Assembly (NCBI RefSeq): GCF_006363955.1
Contig: NZ_CP040948.1
Location: forward strand, 806,001 to 870,000
Direction: 5' to 3'
DNA length: 64,000 bases
Source: Methylophilus medardicus
GTDB lineage: Bacteria; Pseudomonadota; Gammaproteobacteria; Burkholderiales; Methylophilaceae
In this document: positions 19,285 to 27,613 of the stretch, in pieces
Position numbering within the stretch: the stretch's first letter is position 1
How the letters are laid out: every line of letters starts with the position of its first letter
Notes under the pieces: generated by a model
What the model was told of the DNA's origin: nothing
Database searches by the model: none
Seen by the model: only the letters and a program-made list of their open reading frames with translations
Made by a program: the position numbers and the translations under genes

Positions 19285-19800
19285 ATGTGTCAGTGGTTTA
19301 AAGGTCGTGGCGGTTATATCGTGGGCACTTTGGCGGCCTTTGGCATCGTCGCGCTGGCGTTATTTATTCAGGTGCAGAATCAGCTCGAACCCTGCCCATT
19401 GTGCATTTCGCAACGCATTATTTTTATGAGTGTGGGCATACTATTCTTGCTGCATGCGTTTGTATCGCCAAAATCTTGGCTGCATCTGGGTCTGATGGGG
19501 TTGGAAGTACTCACAGCGCTCGGTGGCGCCGGCGTTGCCATCCGTCACTGGTGGCTACAAGCGCACAAAGCAGACATCATCGCGGATTGTGGTGTGGGTT
19601 TTGACTATATGTTTGAAAATTTTCCGCTCAAAAAAGCCTTCACTTTGGTTTTTCGCGGTACCGGCGATTGCGCAGCGATAGACTGGACCTTGCTCGGCTT
19701 GACCCTGCCACAACTTGGCCTGATCAGTTTTCTTTTATTCGGATGTTATGCCGTGTACTTGTTTCGTTTGCGTCGCGCGGGCTGCACCTCGCCTAGCTAG
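19285..19800 (+). CDS. dsbB: Disulfide bond formation protein DsbB
   Basis: DsbB reoxidises DsbA and passes electrons to quinone. The 171-residue inner-membrane protein has four hydrophobic helices, the first periplasmic pair CPLC at 37-40 and the second pair at Cys101 (ADCG) and Cys128 (GTGDC). I chose the ATG because AGGAG stands 6 bases upstream. A TTG seven codons earlier lacks a ribosome site. It converges with the diguanylate cyclase gene, with only 20 bp between the stops and no obvious terminator. Confidence 0.94.
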   Translation: MCQWFKGRGGYIVGTLAAFGIVALALFIQVQNQLEPCPLCISQRIIFMSVGILFLLHAFVSPKSWLHLGLMGLEVLTALGGAGVAIRHWWLQAHKADIIADCGVGFDYMFENFPLKKAFTLVFRGTGDCAAIDWTLLGLTLPQLGLISFLLFGCYAVYLFRLRRAGCTSPS

Positions 19801-19820
19801 ATGAAATCGCTGCATTGGTT

Positions 19821-20981
19821 TTAACTTAAGGCGGCGGCAGAAACACTGTTGCGACCAGCTTGCTTAGCTTGATAAAGTGCCCGGTCTGCCCGCTGTATCA
19901 ATTGCGCCAAGTTGTCGCCAGTTTGCAACACCGCCACGCCAGCACTAATCGTGACGCTACCGACTCCGGCGATATGCATCGCTTGAATTTGATGACGCAC
20001 TTTTTCGGCCAATTGTGTCGCTTGTTTCAGCGTGGTGCGGGGCGCATAAATAATCAACTCATCACCGCCCCAACGCACGGCGATATCTGAGATTCGGGTG
20101 TGTTTTTTGATGCAGCTTGCGATGGCTTTAATCACAATATCACCCAACACGTGCCCACGCGTATCGTTGATTTTTTTAAAATGGTCAATGTCGATCAAAA
20201 TCAAGGCATCAGAAATTTTTCTTCGCGTCAGCTGCGTATGTTCAGTAAACACAGTTTCAAAGTGATGGCGATTACTAAGTCCCGTCAAGTGGTCGGTGCT
20301 GGAGAGCGTTTTCAAGTTTTCTTTTTCGACCTCCAACGCCGTATTAGCAGCCGCTAGTTGTTCAGTGCGCTGTTTGACTAGGGCCTCTAAATCGGTATTC
20401 AAAGCTTTTAAATGACTGGTTTGCAACTCTCGCAGACATTCGTAGTTGCGGATGATAAAAAACTGCGCCATTAGATAAAGGCAAAGGCTCAAAATATCGA
20501 GGCTGCTATATTCGGAGGGAAATACCCCGGATAGATGGTTGCTGATCACCAACACCATCAATGTCGCCAGCATGTAGTAACCGGTACGCCGACCTTTGAG
20601 ATAAAAAGCTGCGGCCAAAATCAATAGCAACAATGCGCTGCGGGTTGTGGTGCCGATGCCCATGAAAAACACCGCCAAAAACTGCGTAAAACAAATCCAT
20701 AATGCAATGCTGGATAACAACTCAATGTTTTTCTGGTAGCGATAGAGCGTCCACAATAAGCCAAAAGCGAGAATGGCTGAGGCAATATCGACCCTTGCGA
20801 TGAAGGGTTGCAGATCCCAGCGGATAATGCCCATAGACAACGATACAATGCCCGAGAAAGCAAACACGTTGTTAAGGAACACGACTTTATAGCGCACGTT
20901 GTCGGCAGCAGCATGCGCCGGCGTGCGCTTGATCACCTGCATAACGCAGGCAAGCACTTGGCTAATCCACTTCTTCAACAT
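19821..20981 (-). CDS. Membrane diguanylate cyclase (GGDEF)
   Basis: This 386-residue protein makes c-di-GMP from two GTP. About five to six membrane helices occupy residues 35-175. A coiled coil (about 180-225) then leads to a GGDEF domain whose signature is GGDEL at 305-309, an accepted active variant. The RxxD inhibitory site (RISD, 296-299) has the correct five-residue spacing, so product inhibition is likely. There is no EAL domain. The N-terminal helices match no sensor family I recognise. It is the third c-di-GMP gene within 19 kb. Confidence 0.92.
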   Translation of the reverse strand: MLKKWISQVLACVMQVIKRTPAHAAADNVRYKVVFLNNVFAFSGIVSLSMGIIRWDLQPFIARVDIASAILAFGLLWTLYRYQKNIELLSSIALWICFTQFLAVFFMGIGTTTRSALLLLILAAAFYLKGRRTGYYMLATLMVLVISNHLSGVFPSEYSSLDILSLCLYLMAQFFIIRNYECLRELQTSHLKALNTDLEALVKQRTEQLAAANTALEVEKENLKTLSSTDHLTGLSNRHHFETVFTEHTQLTRRKISDALILIDIDHFKKINDTRGHVLGDIVIKAIASCIKKHTRISDIAVRWGGDELIIYAPRTTLKQATQLAEKVRHQIQAMHIAGVGSVTISAGVAVLQTGDNLAQLIQRADRALYQAKQAGRNSVSAAALS

Positions 20982-21039
20982 CCGGTATCCTTAGTAATTA
21001 TTCTTTTTGTGATGCGTTTAGTTTATGTAAAATTGTGCC

Positions 21040-21055
21040 TGCATCTGCTGATGCA
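21040..21055. repeat. Small inverted repeat upstream of cysM
   Basis: TGCATC and GATGCA form a perfect 6-bp dyad around TGCT. It lies in the 196-bp divergent region between the diguanylate cyclase gene and cysM. It could be an operator, but the repeat is short. Confidence 0.35.
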
Positions 21056-21177
21056 AATTCGACATTGAATTTTTTTACATATTTTAACGCTTTGAATGCG
21101 TTTTAAACGATGCAATTCGTACTTTTTTGGGTGCTAGACCCCTTATTCGTCTGGAAAACAACAAACATTGGTCTGAT

Positions 21178-22071
21178 ATGAAATCATATAAAACGCTGGA
21201 TGACTTTGTCGGCAATACCCCACTGGTGGCCGTGCAACGGATGAATCCGAATCCGAGCAATACCATTTTGCTCAAACTGGAGGGTAATAATCCAGCTGGA
21301 TCAGTCAAAGATAGACCTGCGTACAGCATGATTTTGCGTGCCGAACAGCGCGGGCAAATCAAACCGGGGGATACGCTGATTGAAGCCACCAGCGGCAATA
21401 CAGGCATTGCTTTGGCGATGGTTGCCGCCATGCGTGGTTATAAAATGATGCTGGTGATGCCAGAAAATCAGTCTGTCGAGCGTCGCCAAAGTATGAAGGC
21501 CTACGGCGCTGAGCTGGTGTTAACGTCCAGAGAAGGCAGCATGGAACTGGCGCGAGATGTCGCTTTAAGATTACAGGCAGAAGGCAAGGGGATAGTGCTG
21601 GATCAGTTCGGAAATACCGACAATCCATTGGCGCATTACGAAGGCACAGGCCCAGAGATTTGGCGCGATACCGCGGGCTCAGTCACGCACTTTATTTCCA
21701 GCATGGGAACCACGGGCACCATCATGGGGACTTCGCGTTACCTCAAGGAGCAGAATCCAGCGATTCAAATTATTGGTGTGCAACCCGAAGAGGGGGCACA
21801 AATTCCAGGTATCCGCAAATGGCCGGAGGCGTATCTGCCGTCGATTTATGATGCCAAGCGCATTGATGGGTTGCGCTACGTGAGTCAAAAAAATGCCGAA
21901 GATACCACACGCAAGCTGGCCACCATGGAAGGTGTGTTCGCGGGGATTTCCAGCGGAGGGGCGTTGTACACCGCCTTGCAGCTCTCTCAAGAGGTGAATG
22001 ATGCTGTGATTGTGACCATCGTCTGCGATCGTGGCGATCGCTATCTGTCCACCGGCGTTTACCCATCCTGA
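21178..22071 (+). CDS. cysM: Cysteine synthase B
   Basis: This PLP enzyme makes cysteine from O-acetylserine and sulfide or thiosulfate. The 297-residue protein has the PLP lysine in NPAGSVKDR (Lys44), the substrate loop EATSGNTGIALA and the phosphate-binding GTTGT. The C-terminus CDRGDRYLS is CysM-like rather than CysK-like. I chose the ATG giving MKSYKTLDDFVGNTPLV, the family N-terminus, over a TTG 17 codons upstream. Its stop overlaps the start of the YdbH-like gene (TGATG), indicating coupling. Confidence 0.93.
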   Translation: MKSYKTLDDFVGNTPLVAVQRMNPNPSNTILLKLEGNNPAGSVKDRPAYSMILRAEQRGQIKPGDTLIEATSGNTGIALAMVAAMRGYKMMLVMPENQSVERRQSMKAYGAELVLTSREGSMELARDVALRLQAEGKGIVLDQFGNTDNPLAHYEGTGPEIWRDTAGSVTHFISSMGTTGTIMGTSRYLKEQNPAIQIIGVQPEEGAQIPGIRKWPEAYLPSIYDAKRIDGLRYVSQKNAEDTTRKLATMEGVFAGISSGGALYTALQLSQEVNDAVIVTIVCDRGDRYLSTGVYPS

Positions 22072-24059
22072 TGCGTACGCTGGCGCTGATGCTATGGTTT
22101 TTGGCGTCTCAAGCGTGCGCCATGACCGAGATCAGCCTCAGCGCAGATCAAATAGCCAATGACGTTTTTCTGCTAAAGAAGCCCCACGCCGTCGTCAATT
22201 TGCATCGCAAGCAACAGGTGCAAGTTTACGCGGAGCAATTAAACCTGGGCGATGCACGCATAGACCAGCCCAATATCATGCTCGATATTAGTGCTCGGCC
22301 GAGCTTGCTCATTCGCTCTGACCGAATGCAGCTGCCGCCTTACCAAGTGCGGCACCCAAAAATGATGCTGCGTTATCAGGCGCAGGCACAGCACGCCATG
22401 CTCTCTTTTGATGCCGAAGTGAAAGCGGCGCAGGATGAGACTTGGGGCACGTTTCATCTCAATTGCCAAATGCCAGACCAAGCCATGGCACAACCCTGGC
22501 GGTGTGACGATGGTTTGTATCACGATCTTCGGTCCAATATTCCGTTTCAGCTGCGCTTGACGCCGACTTGGAAAGACCAAGACCATTCAGGCCCTGCCGG
22601 CAAGGGCTTAGATTTGGTGTTTGCCGTTCAAAACGCAACCTTTAGTGATGCCAGTGGTTTGCATGCCGGCGATAAGCTGACGGGTGAGGTCAAGCTCTCA
22701 GCGCACCAACAGGCCGATGGTTGGCACTGGCAAGGCGTGCTTGAATGGCAACAGGGGGAGCTCATCTGGCAACCATTTTATTTTGCCGAGGGCAATAAAC
22801 GGTTTGAAGTGCGGGGCAGGTATCAGCCGCCCTATGTCGATATTGATCAAGCAACACTCGCCTTGCAAGGCGTGGGCACCCTGCACAGTCAAGGTCGCTT
22901 GAATCTGACCACCCAAGCGTTCGATTTTCTAAAAGTCGATGCCAAAGACGTCAACTTTAACGGGGTGTATCAGGCGTTTATTCAGCCCTTGATTCCGAAT
23001 TCTGCATTTGGTCATTTAAACGTATCCGGTAGTGCAGATTGGTCGTTTGAAGCCAAAGGATTACAACCGCTTAAATTTCACCTCACTATTGCTGACGCGA
23101 GTGTCGAAGACCAATCAGGAAAATTTGGTTTTCAACACTTTAACGCCGATATTCCGTGGGATTACGATCATCCCAAGCAGATCGCCATGGGGTATGCCTC
23201 AGGCCATGTTTTAAAGATTCCGCTGGGGGAAACCCGCTGGCAAGCAGAGGTCAATCGCTTTTCAATCACTGCCCCGCGCTTGCAATTGCCCATTCTGGAC
23301 GGTGGCTTAGACTTTCAAGATATTTCAGCGGCCTGGATTAATCAAAGTATGGTCTGGCATGTGAAGATGGATTTGCAGCCGATTAGCATGTCGAGCTTCA
23401 GCCAAGCCTTGGATTGGCCATTGATGCGCGGGCAAATATCCGGGACCATTCCGCTGGTGACCTACGCCAACCACTCTTTAAATATGCTGGGGGAGATGCA
23501 GTTTAAGCTATTTAACGGCTTGGTCGGCATGTCAGACTTGACCATTGATGAACCTTTGGGTGCGGTGCCGCGGTTGCACGCCAATTTCAGCATACGTGAT
23601 ATCGACCTCGGTGAAATTACGCGCACCTTCAATTTTGGCTCCATCACTGGCAAGCTAGAGGGCGATATTCAGCACTTGCGCTTGCAAAACTGGAAGCCAG
23701 TCTCGATGAATGCCTTCGTGCGGACTGCCGATGGACCCTTTGACAAAAAAATCTCGCAGCGTGCAGTTGAAAATATTACCGCTTTGGGCGGAGAAGGCAC
23801 TGCAGCGGCATTGCAGCGCACCTTTTTACGGTTTTTTAAAGCCTTTGGTTATGAAAAAATAGGCTTGAGTTGTGAATTGCGTGGGGATGTCTGCAAGATG
23901 GGGGGCGTGGATACCGTGCCGGGCGGCTTTGTTATTGTCAAAGGCAAGGGCGCGCCGTCGGTGAATGTCAATGGCTATACGGAATACGTCAGTTGGAAAG
24001 ATGTATTGGGACGCATGCAGCGCGTCACTGATAGCAATAGTAAAATCATCATCCAATAA
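22071..24059 (+). CDS. ydbH: YdbH-like AsmA-superfamily protein
   Basis: This 662-residue envelope protein begins with a hydrophobic signal sequence and is mostly beta-strand. Its C-terminal region (from about 590, with FFKAFGYEKIGLSCELRGDVCKMGG) matches the YdbH family end, including a conserved cysteine pair. In E. coli, YdbH with YhdP and TamB moves phospholipids to the outer membrane and works with the lipoprotein YnbE. Here a small lipoprotein and a YdbL-like gene follow directly, the same three-gene order as ydbH-ynbE-ydbL. It is shorter than E. coli YdbH (near 880 residues). The start overlaps the cysM stop. Confidence 0.78.
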   Translation: MRTLALMLWFLASQACAMTEISLSADQIANDVFLLKKPHAVVNLHRKQQVQVYAEQLNLGDARIDQPNIMLDISARPSLLIRSDRMQLPPYQVRHPKMMLRYQAQAQHAMLSFDAEVKAAQDETWGTFHLNCQMPDQAMAQPWRCDDGLYHDLRSNIPFQLRLTPTWKDQDHSGPAGKGLDLVFAVQNATFSDASGLHAGDKLTGEVKLSAHQQADGWHWQGVLEWQQGELIWQPFYFAEGNKRFEVRGRYQPPYVDIDQATLALQGVGTLHSQGRLNLTTQAFDFLKVDAKDVNFNGVYQAFIQPLIPNSAFGHLNVSGSADWSFEAKGLQPLKFHLTIADASVEDQSGKFGFQHFNADIPWDYDHPKQIAMGYASGHVLKIPLGETRWQAEVNRFSITAPRLQLPILDGGLDFQDISAAWINQSMVWHVKMDLQPISMSSFSQALDWPLMRGQISGTIPLVTYANHSLNMLGEMQFKLFNGLVGMSDLTIDEPLGAVPRLHANFSIRDIDLGEITRTFNFGSITGKLEGDIQHLRLQNWKPVSMNAFVRTADGPFDKKISQRAVENITALGGEGTAAALQRTFLRFFKAFGYEKIGLSCELRGDVCKMGGVDTVPGGFVIVKGKGAPSVNVNGYTEYVSWKDVLGRMQRVTDSNSKIIIQ

Positions 24060-24105
24060 CTGTAAACTGCTGAATATCATCATTGCGGCGCGGAGAGGGC
24101 TCAGA

Positions 24106-24333
24106 TTGAAACGGATTGTCTTGAAGAAAAATGCTTCTGCACGCTGGATGCGTGACAGCCTATGGCTACTGGCCGCTGCCGGATTGTGCTCTTGCGTCAC
24201 GATTAATATCTATTTTCCGGCTGCCGCAGCAGAAAAAGCGGCAGATAAAGTCATTGATGAGATCTGGCAACTTCCAGCCAGTACAAATCCTGCCAGCCCA
24301 TCCCCGGCAGTAAATCAGGCGCCTGCACCATGA
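24106..24333 (+). CDS. YnbE-like small lipoprotein
   Basis: The 75-residue product has a basic N-terminus, a hydrophobic run and a lipobox-like LCSC, followed by VTINIYFPAAAAEKAADKVIDEIW. That mature start is typical of the lipoprotein found between YdbH-like and YdbL-like genes. I chose a TTG start because GGAGAGG stands 7 bases upstream and the codons before it overlap ydbH. An ATG at 24148 would remove most of the basic n-region. E. coli YnbE is thought to pair with YdbH as a bridge to the outer membrane. Sequence similarity to E. coli YnbE is weak, so the role is inferred from position and lipobox. Confidence 0.72.
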   Translation: MKRIVLKKNASARWMRDSLWLLAAAGLCSCVTINIYFPAAAAEKAADKVIDEIWQLPASTNPASPSPAVNQAPAP

Positions 24334-24791
24334 ACATAACACAGACGGATTCAACCCTTTATCAACGCGTCGTGCGCTGTGCGCACCATTTAGCGTTCAG
24401 TGGTTTGTTGCTGTTGTTTACGGCCATGTCCGCCCAAGCTGCGGTCGATTTGGATGTGAATACGACAGCGGTGGCTGCGATCAAAGCCAGCATGCAAAAT
24501 CGGCATCTGCAATTGTTCGCTCATTATCAATCTGGAGCGGTAGGCTTAGCCTCCGATGGCTTTGTCGTTGTCAAAGACGCGAGCGTGGTGCCGCTATCGC
24601 AACGCAGTGCGTTAGCGGCCTTGGTGCAAGACGAGAATGCGGATCGTGTTCGCTTATATCAGGGCATTGCCGCCGCCAATGGGCATCCAGAGTGGCAAGG
24701 TGAAATTCAACGTACCTTTGGCCAGCGCTGGATCGATAAAGCGCAGGCAGGTTGGTGGGTGCAGCGCGAAGGTCAGTGGGTTAAAAAGTAA
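24330..24791 (+). CDS. YdbL family protein (DUF1318)
   Basis: This 153-residue exported protein carries a signal sequence after a charged start (cleavage after AQA near residue 37). Its C-terminal half, with RLYQGIAAANG, GQRWIDKAQAG and the ending GQWVKK, matches the YdbL/DUF1318 pattern. In E. coli ydbL follows ynbE and has been proposed to prevent uncontrolled YdbH-YnbE multimerisation. Its ATG overlaps the stop of the small lipoprotein (ATGA), so the two are coupled. It closes a cysM-ydbH-ynbE-ydbL-like transcription unit. Confidence 0.8.
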   Translation: MNITQTDSTLYQRVVRCAHHLAFSGLLLLFTAMSAQAAVDLDVNTTAVAAIKASMQNRHLQLFAHYQSGAVGLASDGFVVVKDASVVPLSQRSALAALVQDENADRVRLYQGIAAANGHPEWQGEIQRTFGQRWIDKAQAGWWVQREGQWVKK

Positions 24792-25241
24792 GGCTATCCT
24801 CAACAAAAGCCTATCTCGCCCTCATTTTTTGCTGGCTGGATAGGTATTTCTACAAGCCGTCTCGCTTTTGTTTTGGGATTGCATGCGCCAGCGCGGCTGC
24901 CCCAAGGTGACAATTTGGTGCGTGATTGCTCGCCTACGCTCGAAAATACCTACCGAAATGGGCACATGCGAGTTCGCATCTGACGCGCGGCTATGGCAAC
25001 GCAATGTTCATCAAATACGCGATTTTTCTGCTTGCCGCCAACGCGTTTCATCCTAAATAGTCAGCATAATCAGTGACTTTCATGTTTTTTTCAACAGCAT
25101 CCCTGCACACAGGAGGACTAGCCAGCATTTGCTGGGTGCCGCTTCTATCCGTTGAACAGCGCAACTAAAGGGCCTGATTTCAGTTTCAGGCATGTTCATT
25201 GCATACAATCAAAGTGCATGTTCCCTTGAAAGGAGTCTGTT
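24792..25241. other. 450-bp gap without a recognisable gene
   Basis: Short frames of about 60 codons exist on both strands (24822-25056), but none has a convincing ribosome site or a recognisable product. Small dyads include CCAGC/GCTGG near 25130. A TACAAT near 25205 and an AAAGGAG before 25242 probably belong to the next gene. The middle part could be a decayed gene, an extragenic repeat or an unannotated RNA. Confidence 0.5.
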
Positions 25242-25721
25242 GTGGCAACTAATCTTTTCGTTCTCCCTCGCTTCGGTGAAAGCATACACCAGCAGGATTT
25301 GGGGATTTACTACATCCTAAATCACCATACTGGTCGTGTGCGCTCATTAATTCAACTCGCGCGTGAAAATGTGCACTGGTATTTGATGCAACTGCAACCG
25401 ATAGCGGATGGTCTGGATTATCGCTGGTCTGTGATGTCGCGCGAAAACGACTGCGCACTCAAGGCCGCCACCGACAAGCAAATTGCCCATTACTTTTCTA
25501 AAGCCGAATACGCGGAGCCCTGCGGCGCTTGGCAGGTGATGCGCAATGCAGATTTCGGATTTGCTAAGTTCACGCCGATCGATGATCCAGAAGATGTCAG
25601 CTATGCCATTCTCACATTTGAAGGTGAAGACATGAAGGCGCCGATCCGATTGCATAAAGCGCCCGCAGAGTGGCTAGAAGAAGATTCAGAAACCGATATT
25701 CTGCAACTCGAGTTTGCCTGA
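25242..25721 (+). CDS. Conserved-looking hypothetical protein, 159 aa
   Basis: I do not recognise this soluble, slightly acidic protein. It has no signal peptide, membrane helix or cysteine motif beyond two isolated Cys. It begins MATNLFVLPRFGESIHQQD and ends in an acidic tail (EEDSETDILQLEF). The GTG start is supported by AAAGGAG a few bases upstream. It appears to be a single-gene unit, separated by 450 bp from the ydbL-like gene and by a stem-loop from the convergent gene. Codon use resembles its neighbours, so recent transfer is not obvious. Confidence 0.7.
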   Translation: MATNLFVLPRFGESIHQQDLGIYYILNHHTGRVRSLIQLARENVHWYLMQLQPIADGLDYRWSVMSRENDCALKAATDKQIAHYFSKAEYAEPCGAWQVMRNADFGFAKFTPIDDPEDVSYAILTFEGEDMKAPIRLHKAPAEWLEEDSETDILQLEFA

Positions 25722-25739
25722 CAAGCAGCCTTTATGGAT

Positions 25740-25767
25740 GCAGCGACCACCTGCAAGCGGTCGCTGC
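25740..25767. terminator. Stem-loop between convergent genes
   Basis: GCAGCGACC and GGTCGCTGC form a perfect 9-bp stem around a 10-nt loop, midway between two converging stop codons. There is no clean T tract, so its efficiency as a terminator is uncertain. Confidence 0.6.
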
Positions 25768-25786
25768 TAGTCAACGCTTTTGCCCG

Positions 25787-26464
25787 TTATGCAGTGGTGC
25801 TGACCACGTTGCCAGTCGGCCCGCGATGTTGCATCCCACTTGATAACGCTTGTAAAAAGCCACTCAGGTTAGCGCTATTACGCTCTCCGCCTAACGCACT
25901 CACCAGCGACTGAAAACTACTCTGTAAGTCGCTGTTGGTGCTATCCGTCATATTTTCCGCTGTATTGTTCGCGCTGCTACTTTCGCTGCTATCGCTTTGG
26001 CTCAGAGAAGCCATTAGACTTTGCAACTTGCCCTCTATGCCATGACCGCCATAAGGCGGTGGCGGCATGCCTGGTGTCGCATTTGTTTGCGAAACAGTCT
26101 CTGTGTCCGTTGAGGACGTTTGGCTATTGCTGCCTTGCGATTGCAAGGCGCTGACCAGGTTTTGTAAAAAGCTACTCAGGGCATTGGCGGCATCGTTGGT
26201 GGTCGTAGTGTTGCTGCTGCTGGCATCTGCACTATCTGTATTGGTGCCGTCAGTACTGCTGGTGCCGGATTGCGCAAAGATCGACGCCAAGCCATCGGTG
26301 ATACCGGCACTTTTTAATGCGGCGTCAATTGCGCCTAAAAATCCGCCGCCGGCTTCGGATTGACCTTCGCCATCGGGTGGTGGGGGCGGGGCTGGCATGC
26401 GGCTGCGTTGGGTGGATAACGATTGAACGTTACTCTGACTGCTTAGTGATGAGATGGATGTCAT
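25787..26464 (-). CDS. Low-complexity Ser/Asn/Gln-rich hypothetical protein
   Basis: This 225-residue protein starts with a Ser-rich stretch, then RSRMPAPPPPPDGEG, and is dominated by Ser, Thr, Asn, Gln and Asp. Short hydrophobic segments recur with the pattern LxxLVSALxxx: FLQNLVSALQSQ, SFQSLVSALGG and FLQALSSGM. There is no signal peptide, membrane helix or cysteine. Such composition occurs in secreted or surface proteins and in structural linkers, but I cannot assign a function. The product and the GC-balanced codons suggest a real gene. Its upstream region holds a double inverted repeat at 26612-26661. Confidence 0.65.
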   Translation of the reverse strand: MTSISSLSSQSNVQSLSTQRSRMPAPPPPPDGEGQSEAGGGFLGAIDAALKSAGITDGLASIFAQSGTSSTDGTNTDSADASSSNTTTTNDAANALSSFLQNLVSALQSQGSNSQTSSTDTETVSQTNATPGMPPPPYGGHGIEGKLQSLMASLSQSDSSESSSANNTAENMTDSTNSDLQSSFQSLVSALGGERNSANLSGFLQALSSGMQHRGPTGNVVSTTA

Positions 26465-26611
26465 GCGGTGTACTCCGTAAATTGTAAAGGTTCAGGGCTG
26501 ATGCCATTGTTCGGGATGGATCGTGTTGACTGAACAGGATCAGATTACATGGGATGACGGTTTTTTATTGGCTGATAAAAAGAAAAAAACCTATATAAAT
26601 CATATATTTAA

Positions 26612-26661
26612 ATGTATCTTTTGATACAAATGATCTCGATTTGTATCGGTTGATACAAATG
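26612..26661. promoter_or_regulatory. Tandem inverted repeats, likely operator
   Basis: Two dyads with the same core lie 29 bp apart centre to centre. The first is TGTATC-TTTT-GATACA (26613-26628). The second is ATTTGTATC-GGTT-GATACAAAT (26639-26660), a perfect 9-bp repeat. TTGATACAAATG occurs as a direct repeat at 26621 and 26650. It lies between the low-complexity gene (start 148 bp away) and the exonuclease gene (start 100 bp away). A dimeric repressor or activator site is the simplest reading. Confidence 0.6.
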
Positions 26662-26760
26662 CGCGATATTTTGTTGAGGCTGTCGTGTTTATGACACCTT
26701 TTCTGGCATAAGCGTGGGCGCTGTGCTATTTTAAAAAATCATTTTTTTGTGGGTAGCGTC

Positions 26761-27531
26761 ATGCTGAGTTTGGTATTTGATATTGAAACGATTCCTGATG
26801 TGGAGGGGGTGCGTCGCTTGCAAGACCTGCCAGCCAATCTGAGCGATGCTGACGTGGCAAATATTGCCTTTCACCAGCGTCGGCAGCAAAATGGCACGGA
26901 TTTTTTGCCGCACCATCTGCAACGCGTCTGCGCAATTTCATGTGCCTTACGCGAGGGCAACCAGTTTAGGGTATGGACATTGGGCGATGAGCAGTCCAGT
27001 GAGGCTGAAATCATCCAGCGGTTTTTTGACGGCATTGACAAATATACGCCGCAAATTGTGAGTTGGAACGGTAGCGGCTTTGATTTACCCGTGTTGCATT
27101 ATCGTGCCATGGTGCATGGGATTGCGGCCCCCCGTTACTGGGACTTGGGTGAGGATGACAAAGACTTTAAGTGGAATAACTACATTAGTCGTTACCACAT
27201 GCGCCATCTGGATTTGATGGATGTGTTGGCGATGTATAGTGGGCGAGCCAATGCGCCGCTTGATCAAATGGCCCAATTATGTGGCTTTCCAGGCAAATTA
27301 GGCATGGATGGCAGCAAAGTTTGGCAGGCGTATTTGGATGGGGAGATCAAAGCCATCCGTGATTACTGTGAAACGGATGTCGCTAATACGCACTTGGTTT
27401 ATTTGCGTTTTCTAAAAATGCGCGGCCATTTGAACGAAGCCAGCTACGCGGCTGAAATCCAGTTGGTGCGTGAGACCTTATCCGGTTACAGCGATGACCA
27501 CTGGCAACAGTTCATGGCCGCTTGGGTTTGA
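26761..27531 (+). CDS. Predicted PolB-like 3'-5' exonuclease
   Basis: This 256-residue protein is the DnaQ-like exonuclease domain found in family B DNA polymerases, standing alone. It shows VFDIETIPD near the start (ExoI, catalytic Asp and Glu), VSWNGSGFDLPVL (ExoII) and YCETDVANTHLVYL (ExoIII). The polymerase domain is absent. The frame opens four codons earlier at a GTG, but the ATG gives the usual family start. It probably trims 3' ends of DNA or RNA. In betaproteobacteria the gene often lies near rlmD, as here. Confidence 0.88.
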   Translation: MLSLVFDIETIPDVEGVRRLQDLPANLSDADVANIAFHQRRQQNGTDFLPHHLQRVCAISCALREGNQFRVWTLGDEQSSEAEIIQRFFDGIDKYTPQIVSWNGSGFDLPVLHYRAMVHGIAAPRYWDLGEDDKDFKWNNYISRYHMRHLDLMDVLAMYSGRANAPLDQMAQLCGFPGKLGMDGSKVWQAYLDGEIKAIRDYCETDVANTHLVYLRFLKMRGHLNEASYAAEIQLVRETLSGYSDDHWQQFMAAWV

Positions 27532-27613
27532 GTTTGACGCTAGTAGGCATGCGCAAGCACATTTGGCTCAGGCCGCACCGGTTTGCAGCCATAGCCGCAT
27601 TAAGATAGCTGCA

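Noticed and set aside
24822-25056. Two opposed frames of about 60 codons in the gap before 25242
   Set aside because: No ribosome site and no recognisable product; reported only as an unexplained gap.
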